Positions 51,401 to 58,901 of a DNA stretch of 64,000 bases are shown one piece after another. The DNA is taken from NCBI RefSeq assembly GCF_905404315.1, contig NC_066265.1:28172501-28236500 (forward strand), read 5' to 3'. A program made the position numbers and the translations under genes. This DNA comes from Leptidea sinapis. Taxonomy: Eukaryota; Arthropoda; Insecta; Lepidoptera; Pieridae. Within the stretch, counting starts at the first letter, position 1. Every line of letters starts with the position of its first letter. The notes under the pieces were generated by a model. The model saw only the letters and a program-made list of their open reading frames with translations, was not told where the DNA came from and did not search any database.

Positions 51401-54400
51401 CGGTTAAAATTTAGAAATGTTCTAACCGGAGTACTGAGAAATATGACAAAAATGTGAACGTCAAAATAACCTAAAAACATATAGAAATGTTAATAATAAG
51501 CTATTAGGTAATATCTTGTGAAAACAGTAACGGAAATAATTAAGTAGGGGTAGTACTATCTGATATCAAAATAAACTAGAGCCTGTAGGAAGATTAAGCA
51601 TACAGCTGATTAAAGATGGTTTACAATGATACACAGAACAAAACTCTTCATCATACAAGTATATTAATAGACTCTGGCGTGTGTACACCCCAATACTTCA
51701 GTTTAATAGTCAGGGCACTAATAACCACCAAACGAGAAAGCTTACCAAAAATATTAAACAATTATCATTATAATTTCAAAGTCGTGTCTTAATAAAATAA
51801 GTATTTCATATAAATACTATTGAGGTAAGGTTTTATACACTGTTTATAGGAATATGATAGGAAGAAAAAACACATTGTTCATATAGTATAAATATTTATT
51901 CATAATATAAATCATCTATTTAGATCTGATCCAGAAACGATGCAGGTGGCTCATTCTCATCTTGATGCCCTGACCTAAATACCACACAACAGAAATTTGA
52001 TATGCACAGCAACGAACAGAATATCTACCAACCAAACTATTGCAACAGTATCCGGCAAGAGCAGCTCTAGTATTAGAAATCGATGGGTCAACCAGTAAAT
52101 AAGTTTTTCTACTTGTGTGCCTTGATTGTATCCTACCCCGTAGAAGATATTTATTTTGACCAAAGTCATGGATAGGTTACCGGAATTTTTCAATTTTGTA
52201 TTCTCCGGAGGCCCAATTCAAACATCCATGTATCTCGGACACTAATTAATTTTTTCGCACATTACGATCAAATCGTAATGCACAATTTACGCAACGACTG
52301 CCTGCAGTATAATATGCTGTAGACGCGATACTAAAATCTATGATATAAACCAAATAATGCAAAATAATAATGTCCTGTGCTTCTCCGGGGCGTACAGAGA
52401 ATAGGGTTGTCCCAGACCCATGAGTGTCGTAAGATGCGACTACGTGCTTTTGGAAAGTCTTATGACGTCAGCACAATCGGGCTAGACTCGTCCGGGTTAC
52501 TTACCACACTCGCACAGAATACCGGCGTGACGTAGGAGCCTAGTGCCGCTATGTTTCGCATAGGTTAGTGTCGAGGACCGGAGGTCCTACAAAAGATATT
52601 ACCCCAGGAGGGTGCCGGCTCTGCCAAAGCCAGAGAATTCTCGTATTCTGGGGAGGGCACAGTACTGCGCAAAGCCTCGCCTAGTATCGGAATACTGGGT
52701 CTCGAAATCTCGAGCGTTTGCCAATTCCGTGGGCATCTGGAGGGCAAAGCCAAATTGGCTTCGAAGAAGCTGGGCGTCATTAATAGAGCACGGCAATACT
52801 TCAAGCCGGCCCACATTCTAGCGCTGTACAAAGCGCAGGTCCGGCCACACATGGAGTATTGCTGTCATCTCTGGTCTGGCGCACCCCAGTATCTGCTCGA
52901 TCCATTTGACCGCGTGCAACGCAGAGCAGCTCGAATTTTCGGGGACCCAGTGCTCTGTGAACGGCTGGATCACTTGGTGTTGCGTAGAGCCGTCGCTTCA
53001 TTGTGTGTCCACTACCGCATTTATGATGGGGAGTGTTCCGAAGAGCTGTTTCTCCTGATTCCTGCCGCCGAATTCCACCTTCGCACGACACACCATAAGT
53101 TAGGATAACATCCCCACCATTTGGATGTGTGGCGGTCCTCCACAGTGCGGTTTTCAAGGAGCTATCTTACACGTACTACAAAGCTGTGGAATGAGTTTCC
53201 TTGTGCGGTGTTTCCGGGACGATACGACATGGGTACCTTTAAAAAGAGCACGTACACATTCCTTAAAGGCCGGCAACGCTCTTGTGATTCCTCTGGTGTT
53301 GCAAGAGAATGTGGGCGGCGATGATCACAACACCAGGTGACCCGTACGCTCGTTTGTCCTCCTATTCCATAAAAAAAAACTGACGCAACTCGAAAGAAAC
53401 GAAGAATACAGAATTCTGTTTTGACAACATCAAAATCAAAATGACAGATGCACAGTTCACCCAGGCCCAAAAAAAATTGTCTCCTTTACACTCGTATTTT
53501 TACTTGTGAAGAATACCACTCTATTTGTTATTTTTTGTATTCTTTACAGTTTATTCTATATTACTTTTTATGAAATATTTTGTATTTTGTTATACGAGTT
53601 ATGTACTGGGCGTCGGAACTTATTGTATTTAATAAGCACTTTTGATTCACAATATTTAATGTTACTCACATGATAAATGGTACAATTTTTAACTAAAGAA
53701 AGTTACGTTGGTAGGTAATAGTATACATTATTGCAGCGCACGAGCCGCATGCGACGGTCGCTGGGTGCAGCCCGCGACCCCGAGGTGGGCGCCTTCATCG
53801 GGTTCACGTCGGAGGCCGACTCCTCCTCCGAGGACGAGCGACGGCCCTCCGAGCCCCTACTGCTGGGTGCGTCGCATTCTGTATTCCTGTAATAATATCT
53901 CATTTTTTTATGAAAATAAGGGACGAGATATGCAGGACGTTCAGCTGATGGTAATTGATACGCCCTACCCATTACAATGTAGTGCCGCTCAGGGTTCTTG
54001 AAAAAACCCAAAAATTCTGAGCGGCACTACAATTGCGCTCGTCACCTTGAGACATAAGAATTTAAGTCTCATTTGCCCAGTAATTTTACTAGCTACGGCG
54101 CCCTTCAGACCGAAACACAGCAATATTTACACATTACTGCTTCACGGCAGAAATAGGCGCCGTTGTGGTGCCCATAATCTAGCCGGCTTCCTATGCAAAG
54201 GAGCCTCCCACTGGACTGTAATGTCGATATTATATGATTTAGATAATCAATAATTATGTGTCAAAACAATTTGTTATGTTTTTAAAGTGATTACTCACTT
54301 CTAGGATTAATACACAAATAAAATTTGGAAACGAAATTTTGTGAACGATGCGGGACTCGAACCCACGACCTCTCGCGTTCCGTGCGAATGCTCGTCTAAC

Positions 54401-55141
54401 TGAGCTAACCGATCGAGTGTATCGTCATAAAATCTTGTAGTCTTTGTTCAACTCTCAGGTCATAAAATTTTCATTTCAAATTTTATTTTTGAATTATGTA
54501 TCATGCATATAAATTACTGAGGTAGGAGCTTGTATAATAAAAAATTGTTTTAACTCCACTTCACTTCGAATCTACCATATCAGGAGATCCTCAAGAATGT
54601 CACATGTTTAACAAAGATATGGACTTGAAGTAGTGCTTGAAATAATCCTTAAGGCGATCTCATTTGAGTCGTTTACCAGTGGGAGGCTCCTTTGCACCGG
54701 ATGCCGGCTAGATTATGGGTACCACAACGGCGCCTATTTCTGCCGTGAAGCAGTAATGGATAAGCATTACTATGTTTCGGTCTGAAGGGCGCCGTAGCAA
54801 ATGAGAATTGACATCTTACGTCGCAAGGTGACGAGCGCAATTGTAGTGCCGCTCAGAACTTTTGGTTTTTTCAATATTATTGAGCGGCACTGCATTGTAA
54901 TGGGCAGGGCGTATCAATTGCCATCAGCTGAACGTCCTTCTCGTCTCGTCCCTTATTTTCATTAAAAAAGTCGAGGAGTTACTTGCCAGAATACTCAAGT
55001 GATGCTGTAAAGATTATCAATAATATGGTGTGTGTTGCAGAGAACCTGCTGGATGGATTGGAGAACTGGCTCGACCGGCTGTTCGAGGGCAGCACGCACC
55101 GGTACCATGTCAACTACTGGCCTGATATGGCGCCCAAGTGA
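36464..55141 (+). CDS. DNAJC16: DnaJ homolog subfamily C member 16 (ERdj8), complete
   Basis: ER-membrane J protein with a thioredoxin-like domain; the mammalian protein (ERdj8) is linked to autophagosome size control. Exons: 36464-36639, 36847-37023, 38857-38943, 40702-40982, 41634-41829, 44084-44285, 45968-46372, 47916-48088, 48481-48639, 49990-50091, 50906-51131, 53737-53866, 55041-55141 (TGA). All phases join to 804 residues (human about 780). Residues 12-27 form a signal sequence. The J domain is at about 32-97 with HPD at 60-62, its Trp codon split by intron 1. The thioredoxin-like part (about 150-240) has the motif SDWCFEC, Cys171 and Cys174. A membrane span lies at about 542-565, followed by a charged segment (VEEEAVQRQKEERRR). 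A Gly/Ala/Pro-rich insert follows in exon 48481-48639, and an acidic Ser stretch in exon 53737-53866. The ATG is chosen because it precedes the signal sequence directly. Exons 45968-46372 and 48481-48639 are much richer in GC than the introns. Confidence 0.95.
37340..37635 (+). repeat. tRNA-derived SINE-like repeat, family S4
   Basis: It contains the pol III B box GGTCCTGGGTTCGAACTCTG at 37401-37420, then a body with ATGGATGTTTGTTTCCAAGT and a 3' part CTTGGGGCAAGATAGTTTGT. A minus-strand relative is at 20047-20205. It lies in the DNAJC16 intron 37024-38856. Confidence 0.7.
37640..38856. other. DNAJC16 intron, nothing recognised
   Basis: AT-rich intron sequence right of the S4 repeat; a LINE-like origin of parts is possible but not shown. 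Confidence 0.45.
39274..39561 (-). repeat. SINE-like repeat S1, copy 6
   Basis: Slightly diverged full copy in the DNAJC16 intron 38944-40701; the poly-A tail is reduced. Confidence 0.85.
40298..40362. repeat. short perfect hairpin
   Basis: AAAAAGCGTGGGGTG (40298-40312) and CACCCCACGCTTTTT (40348-40362) are exact inverted copies around an AT-rich, itself palindromic, centre. It lies in the DNAJC16 intron 38944-40701. A tiny MITE or a remnant is possible. Confidence 0.7.
40432..40546 (+). repeat. dispersed repeat R1, copy 1
   Basis: About 115 bp, roughly 90% identical by eye to 47200-47318. It contains GTATTGTCATCGGTCCTCGA and AAATCTGGCCGTTTAAAGTG. It lies in the DNAJC16 intron before exon 40702-40982. 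Confidence 0.8.
42200..42560 (-). mobile_element. LINE family A 3' fragment with internal deletion
   Basis: On the minus strand KLTSKKLGV is joined directly to the downstream region (LQSCGMNFLVRCFRDDTTW), so about 380 bp present at 52770-53150 are missing. It ends toward 42215 in a T-run, the complement of the poly-A tail. It lies in the DNAJC16 intron 41830-44083. Confidence 0.8.
43310..43482. repeat. fold-back element with GC-rich centre
   Basis: Left arm from GAAATGAAAAGTAGAGTG through TTTAACTCGGGT and ATCAATTCC; right arm GGAATTGAT through GACCCTCGGTTAA to TTTTTCATTTC. The centre is GACCTCGCTGCGCTCGGGC. It lies in the DNAJC16 intron 41830-44083. Confidence 0.6.
43561..43880 (-). mobile_element. 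LINE C-terminal fragment (zinc-knuckle/RNase H end)
   Basis: The minus-strand frame reads VDVVTGHCPLNKYLSIMGVT, FLCRGCMEAEQTPEHVVMEC, SVAEQRAQILQSPASLPDAG, LLDFWAGW. The Cys-x2-Cys...His...Cys pattern is the C-terminal end of R1/I-type retroelement proteins. It lies in the DNAJC16 intron 41830-44083. Confidence 0.8.
44369..44660 (+). repeat. dispersed repeat R5, copy 1
   Basis: Starts TACTAGCTGACCCGGCAAAC and ends near TAATATTAGTAGGATT, ends often seen in Lepidopteran repeats. The same start occurs at 62021. It lies 80 bp after DNAJC16 exon 44084-44285. Confidence 0.68.
44661..45110 (-). mobile_element. LINE 3' end, third family (second copy)
   Basis: Diverged match to 16133-16560: both share the tail around AAGGCTTAC-AACTAGATA and the coding end around GGACAGTC-AATT. 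It has no useful open frame and lies in the DNAJC16 intron 44286-45967. Confidence 0.65.
46406..46816 (+). repeat. dispersed repeat R2, uninterrupted copy
   Basis: Matches 58534-58901 plus 61194-61213: ATAAATACCAC, GCGAGCGTCC, GAACTAATTTTGACGTATAA, AGTTTCCCACCATCTATC, CCAGTCCAGTGGTA. It shows what the site looked like without the pogo-like element. It lies in the DNAJC16 intron 46373-47915. Confidence 0.85.
47200..47318 (+). repeat. dispersed repeat R1, copy 2
   Basis: Same orientation as copy 1, with GTATTGTCATCAGTCCTCGA and GGAGTCAGTTACAAACATAC. It lies in the DNAJC16 intron 46373-47915, next to the fourth LINE family. Confidence 0.8.
47466..47905 (+). mobile_element. LINE 3' end, fourth family
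   Basis: It shares its central part (GCTTCATAAGATACATAATA, AAAGTCCCAGCCACT) with the minus-strand copy at 56918-57331, and its tail (TTGCACTGCTTCTTCTCTCT) with 56155-56345. It ends about 10 bp before the acceptor of DNAJC16 exon 47916-48088, so the pyrimidine tract of this acceptor comes from or abuts the LINE. Confidence 0.75.
48137..48376 (+). repeat. SINE-like repeat S1, copy 7
   Basis: Plus orientation, with GGGAGGCT start and TTATTTTCATT-poly-A end; the hairpin segment is deleted. It starts about 50 bp after the donor of DNAJC16 exon 47916-48088. Confidence 0.85.
48672..49120 (-). repeat. S3 repeat without the fold-back
   Basis: It shares TTTAATTTAATACACCTCTT near its left end and GACCTCCTCCTTTTTGAAGT near its right end with 14622-15362, but only one arm is present. 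It lies in the DNAJC16 intron 48640-49989. Confidence 0.72.
49121..49312 (+). repeat. SINE-like repeat family S2, copy 2
   Basis: It shares AGTCAAAAATTACCAC, AACGGGCGCAAGTAACTCAG and GGCGGTCGCTCCATTCCCAA with 17036-17240. It directly follows the S3 repeat ending near 49120. Confidence 0.72.
50640..50795 (+). mobile_element. LINE ORF2 C-terminal fragment
   Basis: The plus-strand frame reads IIAGIRWMRAAQDRSSWKSL, GEAFVQQWTSSG, then stops and a short A-rich tail. It lies about 110 bp before DNAJC16 exon 50906-51131. Confidence 0.72.
51139..51160. repeat. (CA)n microsatellite
   Basis: A CA run starting about 7 bp after the splice donor of DNAJC16 exon 50906-51131. Its length may vary between individuals. 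Confidence 0.9.
51180..52377. other. DNAJC16 intron, nothing recognised
   Basis: AT-rich with short frames only. Confidence 0.5.
52378..52560 (+). repeat. dispersed repeat R6, copy 2
   Basis: Related to 1155-1260; it lies directly before the family A LINE at 52590 and may be the 5' part of the same composite insertion. Confidence 0.45.
52590..53375 (+). mobile_element. LINE family A (Jockey/CR1-like), 3' end, longest copy
   Basis: The C-terminal part of a LINE ORF2: KKLGVINRARQYFKPAHILA, QVRPHMEYCCHLWSGAPQYL, FDRVQRRAARIFGDPVL, SLCVHYRIYDGECSEELF. A frame change at about 53105 leads to LWNEFPCAVFPGRYDMGTFK and CDSSGVARECGRR. It ends in a poly-A run near 53375. The same family occurs at 180-400, 5698-5812, 31760-32070 and 42200-42560. 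It lies in the DNAJC16 intron before exon 53737-53866. Confidence 0.88.
53903..54214 (-). repeat. SINE-like repeat S1, copy 8 (inverted partner of copy 9)
   Basis: Full length, minus orientation, in the last DNAJC16 intron 36 bp after the donor at 53867. Copy 9 lies in the opposite orientation 460 bp further on. Confidence 0.9.
54343..54414 (-). repeat. tRNA-like element, degenerate (anticodon position GGA)
   Basis: Minus strand, 72 nt. It folds as a cloverleaf: acceptor GATCGGT with ATCGTTC (one T-T mismatch), D stem GCTC/GAGC, anticodon stem TTCGC/GCGAG, T stem GTGGG/CCCGC. The B box GGTTCGAGTCC is perfect and the A box close. The anticodon would be GGA (Ser), but position 33 is C rather than the invariant T and there is no long variable arm as in Ser tRNA. 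A relative with the anticodon arm deleted is at 61605-61653, so a tRNA-derived repeat is likelier than a working tRNA. Confidence 0.6.
54675..54969 (+). repeat. SINE-like repeat S1, copy 9 (inverted partner of copy 8)
   Basis: Nearly full length, plus orientation, starting ACCAGTGGGAGGCTCC and ending in poly-A. It lies 70 bp before the last DNAJC16 exon. Confidence 0.9.
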
Positions 55142-55691
55142 GGCGCTGGAGTCACAACTTACGTCAAATTAAACGGCCGAGAGCCAAAGATTCATTCATG
55201 CATCTTAATTAGCTGTGTCACTGTCAGATGCGAGGCTGTACCCGGGTGTAGAGGCGGTACACCTACCTATATATTTAAATGTGACAGTCTCCCTCGGGAC
55301 ACACACGAGCAAATGCCAGAACTGCTCCAGTGTTATAACGAGATATCGAGAGTCGCGACCCGCCACAAGTCTCCAGTTTCTAGATAATTCGTTAATGTGT
55401 TTATGTTCTCAGGAAAATGTTGAGATGCAACTGTCGAAATGTTTATTTATTTTAAATTTTTCTCTTTGATTATTTAGGATCTAGGTTATAAATATAGCGC
55501 GAATAGCTTTCTAACTAGTAATCGAAAATAACTAAAGTAAACTAGTCGCGACGTATCTATGTCAGTTCATTGTTTTAGCTGGTACCACAGCCTCTCTTCT
55601 CCAAGCACTACAGGCCATTTTTGGCCCTCCTATTAATTACTTTGTTGTAGATAAAACTTGAACCCTGAAGCATAAAGGATAACTTATATTG

Positions 55692-56004
55692 TTTTTTTTT
55701 TTATGATAATAAGGGACGAGATGAGCAGGACGTTCAGCTGGTGGTAATTTTACGCCCTGCCCATTACAATGCAGTGCCGCTCAGGATTCTTGAAAAACTC
55801 AAAAATTCTGAGCGGCATCACAATTGCGCTCGTCACCTTGAGACATAAGATGTTAAGTCTCATTTGCCCAGTAATTTCACTAGCTACGGCGCCTTTCAGA
55901 CCGAAACACAGTAATGCATACACATTACAGCTTCACGGCAGAAATAGGCGCCGTTGTAGTACCCATAATCTAGCCGGCATCCTGTAAAGGAGCCTCCGAC
56001 TGGT
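55692..56004 (-). repeat. SINE-like repeat S1, copy 10
   Basis: Full length with an 11-base T-run at the left, about 550 bp after the DNAJC16 stop codon. Confidence 0.88.
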
Positions 56005-56154
56005 ACTATTGTGATATGGTCACTATAAATGTTGTTAGGTTAGTTAATTATGCAATAACTTAATACAGAAGGACCCTTAACTTGCCACTGAATAAAAAGG
56101 CATTTATTTTCTCTAAATTGAATTCTTTTTGAAGTCATTTCTAACACTACCACC

Positions 56155-56345
56155 GCTTAAGAAACAAGTGGTGCTCTCAGAGAGAAGAAGCAGCGCAAGA
56201 AACTGTCCCAGCATTGTTATTGCTATAATATAATCATAATCTAGTCCCAGATTCTCTGATCACTTATGTATAGCCTTAGAGTAGTAGGATTTACGACAGA
56301 GCCAATTTTTTAATAAAACATTTAAATTTATTTATTGATAACGCC
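56155..56345 (-). mobile_element. LINE 3' tail, fourth family
   Basis: The reverse complement matches 47640-47880 (GGCTCTGTCGTAAATCCTAC and the ctcagagag segment). It could be the continuation of 56918-57331, interrupted by about 570 bp, or an independent copy. Confidence 0.7.
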
Positions 56346-56349
56346 CATT

Positions 56350-56915
56350 ATTTAAAGATTAAATAAAATTGACAAAAATAAATTTACAAGTTATTTATCA
56401 AACTTAAATTAATAATTATTTAAGTTAATAATTATAAAGTTTTAAAATTTTCTCTATTAAAGTTACTTTTATGTTTGATTTAAGATTAAGTACAAATTTA
56501 AAACAGCGTATTTTAGGGTTAAGTATTTTTGAGGCTCTCTTGGTCGTAGGTGGGTTTCTCGTGTAGCCGCCACGCCGAGTAGGTGTACGGTCACTAGTGA
56601 ATCTTGCGGTAGATAATCCTGGTCTGTCTTTCTTCACCAGGGGGAGAAAAAGGTTTATTTTAAACCAGCCGTAGTTCCTGTATATATCATTGATAGTATT
56701 AAAATGAGCTGAGTGAAGAAGTGCAACGTGTTAATTCACTTTTACAAGAACTTTAAATCGTAAAAAAGTACACAAATAATGCAGCGATCATAAGGCACAA
56801 ATGCTCGAGTTGCGAACGTCTGATAGGTGACGAGAACCAGGCAGCGAGCGCGCGCACTTCACAAAATACACATCCAGTCCACACCACAGCGATAGCTGGT
56901 CCCACTATAGTTCCA
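56350..56915. other. unrecognised insert between two pieces of the fourth LINE family
   Basis: About 570 bp lie between the ORF2 end (56918-57331) and the tail (56155-56345), although these parts are adjacent at 47466-47905. The left half is AT-rich and the right half GC-richer. No terminal repeats were found. Confidence 0.4.
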
Positions 56916-56917
56916 AT

Positions 56918-57331
56918 TCAAGTAAGAGTTGTAAGTTTACTATATGAACGCACGTTAAAAGTGGCTGGGACTTTATTATAAAAATGTATACTCTCAAAGC
57001 TATTATGTATCTTATGAAGCCTGTTATATTTAGTTACAAGCAATCCCTTATTTTTAGTGTTATAATAATGAAAATCACTATTAAGAGCGAAAAGGTGACG
57101 ATTTTTGTGAACGTATATTAAATTTTCATAAATGTACTGACAATGAACAGTCATAATATATATTTCTTTAAATTTTTCTTTGAGAAACTGTCTATAACCA
57201 AGCTGATATATAACACGAACAGCTCTCTTTTGCAGAGCAAACACTATGTCATTGTCAGCAGTTTGACCACACAGCAAAATACTGTACGTCATGCTACTGT
57301 GTAAGTACACTAATCTATGGGGTAGCAACAT
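56918..57331 (-). mobile_element. LINE ORF2 C-terminal fragment, fourth family
   Basis: A minus-strand frame of 137 residues: TYSILLCGQTADNDIVFALQ, KRAVRVIYQLGYRQFLKEKF, IYENLIYVHKN, ALNSDFHYYNTKNKGLLV, HNSFESIHFYNKVP. This is the final part of a Jockey-like ORF2, homologous to 47466-47650. The frame is open here, but the upstream RT core is missing. Confidence 0.82.
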
Positions 57332-57402
57332 CGTGTACTCTCTGTCGTGTCAAAAAAGCTAATGTAAAATGCCAATCCACACACACTATAATAACTTTAA
57401 TT

Positions 57403-57532
57403 TTAAAAACATGAAGCATACTTTCTGGTAACAGGATTATTCTGCCACCACAAGTAGTGCCCGTTCACTCCCTCGCACTGTATGCATCGCAGATAACATT
57501 CTCTAGGTTGCACTCGGCAGCAGTAATCGGGT
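57403..57532 (-). other. possible terminal exon of a small Cys-rich protein, unrecognised
   Basis: On the minus strand an AG acceptor (GCGTACAG) is followed by 42 codons and TAA. The peptide has six Cys (PDYCCRVQPRECYLRC, then IQCEGVNGHYLWWQ, ending ASCF). No upstream exon, signal peptide or known domain could be found, and a second frame is also open over part of this stretch. It may be chance or an undescribed secreted peptide. Confidence 0.2.
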
Positions 57533-57539
57533 CTGTACG

Positions 57540-58533
57540 CAAGCGCAAGGCATCTTCAATATCAAAGAGCAGGTCTCGCTACTCGCAATCTTAACGATCT
57601 GGCGGGATGGACCAGCACAGCTTCTGTTGGTCCTCGAGGCTTGAGGTCCGTTGGTAGCAATGTAACCTGCTTGCTTGTCAGGCACTAGGGAGGCAGCCTA
57701 TCTTCATCAGACTCAGTTTGTTAAGGTACTGACGGGCCAACGAGAGACGTCGGGGAACTGATGGGATCATCTGTTTCCCGGACGTCTCCTCAAACAGACT
57801 GGCTCCGCCGTGCATTTCAAATTTTTTGTTTGCGTGGTGGAGGCAATCAATGATCGGAGAGGTGCCAGGGACGTGACATGGAAAGGGAACAGATGGAACG
57901 TCTATCCCAAAATAATGGGGCTACATAAGGCTGAATTATTTTTAATATATTAATCCGTTGAATAATGCTGCTAGTCGTGAGCAGAACCCCACAGACAGCT
58001 CACATCACGAGCGATGTGGGAGGCGCGAGTTGCCTTCGTTGTCAGGTTGGGTTCAATTGTTATGTTAATCGAGATATATTTTTATCGATGTTTCGAGTGT
58101 CATGGATTGTTATAATCTTAAGTTTTGATTAATTTTAATTTGCTTGAACTGATAAATCTATGTCTATTATTTTTATTTATGTGACTCCTTGACAAATATT
58201 CTACAATATCGATTTTTGTGTGACCAACGATATCTCTAGAATGACTGGTTCGATAGTAATGAATAATTGTGAATAATAAAAACATTTAGACAATATGATG
58301 GGGTGTGCAGGTAATATGATATCGGTGAATGTTTTTTTGGTTTTAATGTGTAATTGTAACTTAAATACATTCGCTGAAACTTGCGCGGCTGTAAGTATTA
58401 TTATTATGACAGTTTACAAGTTGCGGGCATTACCTTGTACATTGAGAGAGTACATTTCGATCACTATATTATTATGATCAATGTGTCGTCAGCTCTTAAC
58501 AACAGATGCACTCTGCGGTGTTGTCACTGACCT
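57540..58533. other. intergenic, nothing recognised
   Basis: GC-richer than its surroundings up to about 58060, then AT-rich. No known domain in any frame. Confidence 0.5.
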
Positions 58534-58901
58534 GTATAAATACCACGACAGGCTGTGCCATATGTTGGACAGCCTATTTGAAGCGCCACTTGCGAGCGTC
58601 CAGAGAACTAATTTTGACGTATAATACAAGTGGCTGCGGAGGAACGTACAATACTCTTTTTTCAATATTCTTTTTGCATTTTGAATTAATTTCGTTCGTT
58701 TTCCGTGTTATATATACTTCAAGAATCGACGTTATAAAGTATACAATTTTTTATGTAAATAGTTTCCCACCATCTATCTATGTTTGCTGAGGTTGTCAGC
58801 CAGTTTTCGTACCGCAGCCTCTCGATACATGGACAACAGCGCCAAAATGGCGAATATCAAACAGGCACAAAAGCACTTTGACAGCCGCCAGTCCAGTGGT
58901 A
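58534..58901 (+). repeat. dispersed repeat R2, copy interrupted by the pogo-like element
   Basis: Homologous to 46406-46790. It is cut at GTGGTA by the transposon and resumes at 61194 (TAAATATTAGAGGTCAGTG). Confidence 0.85.
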
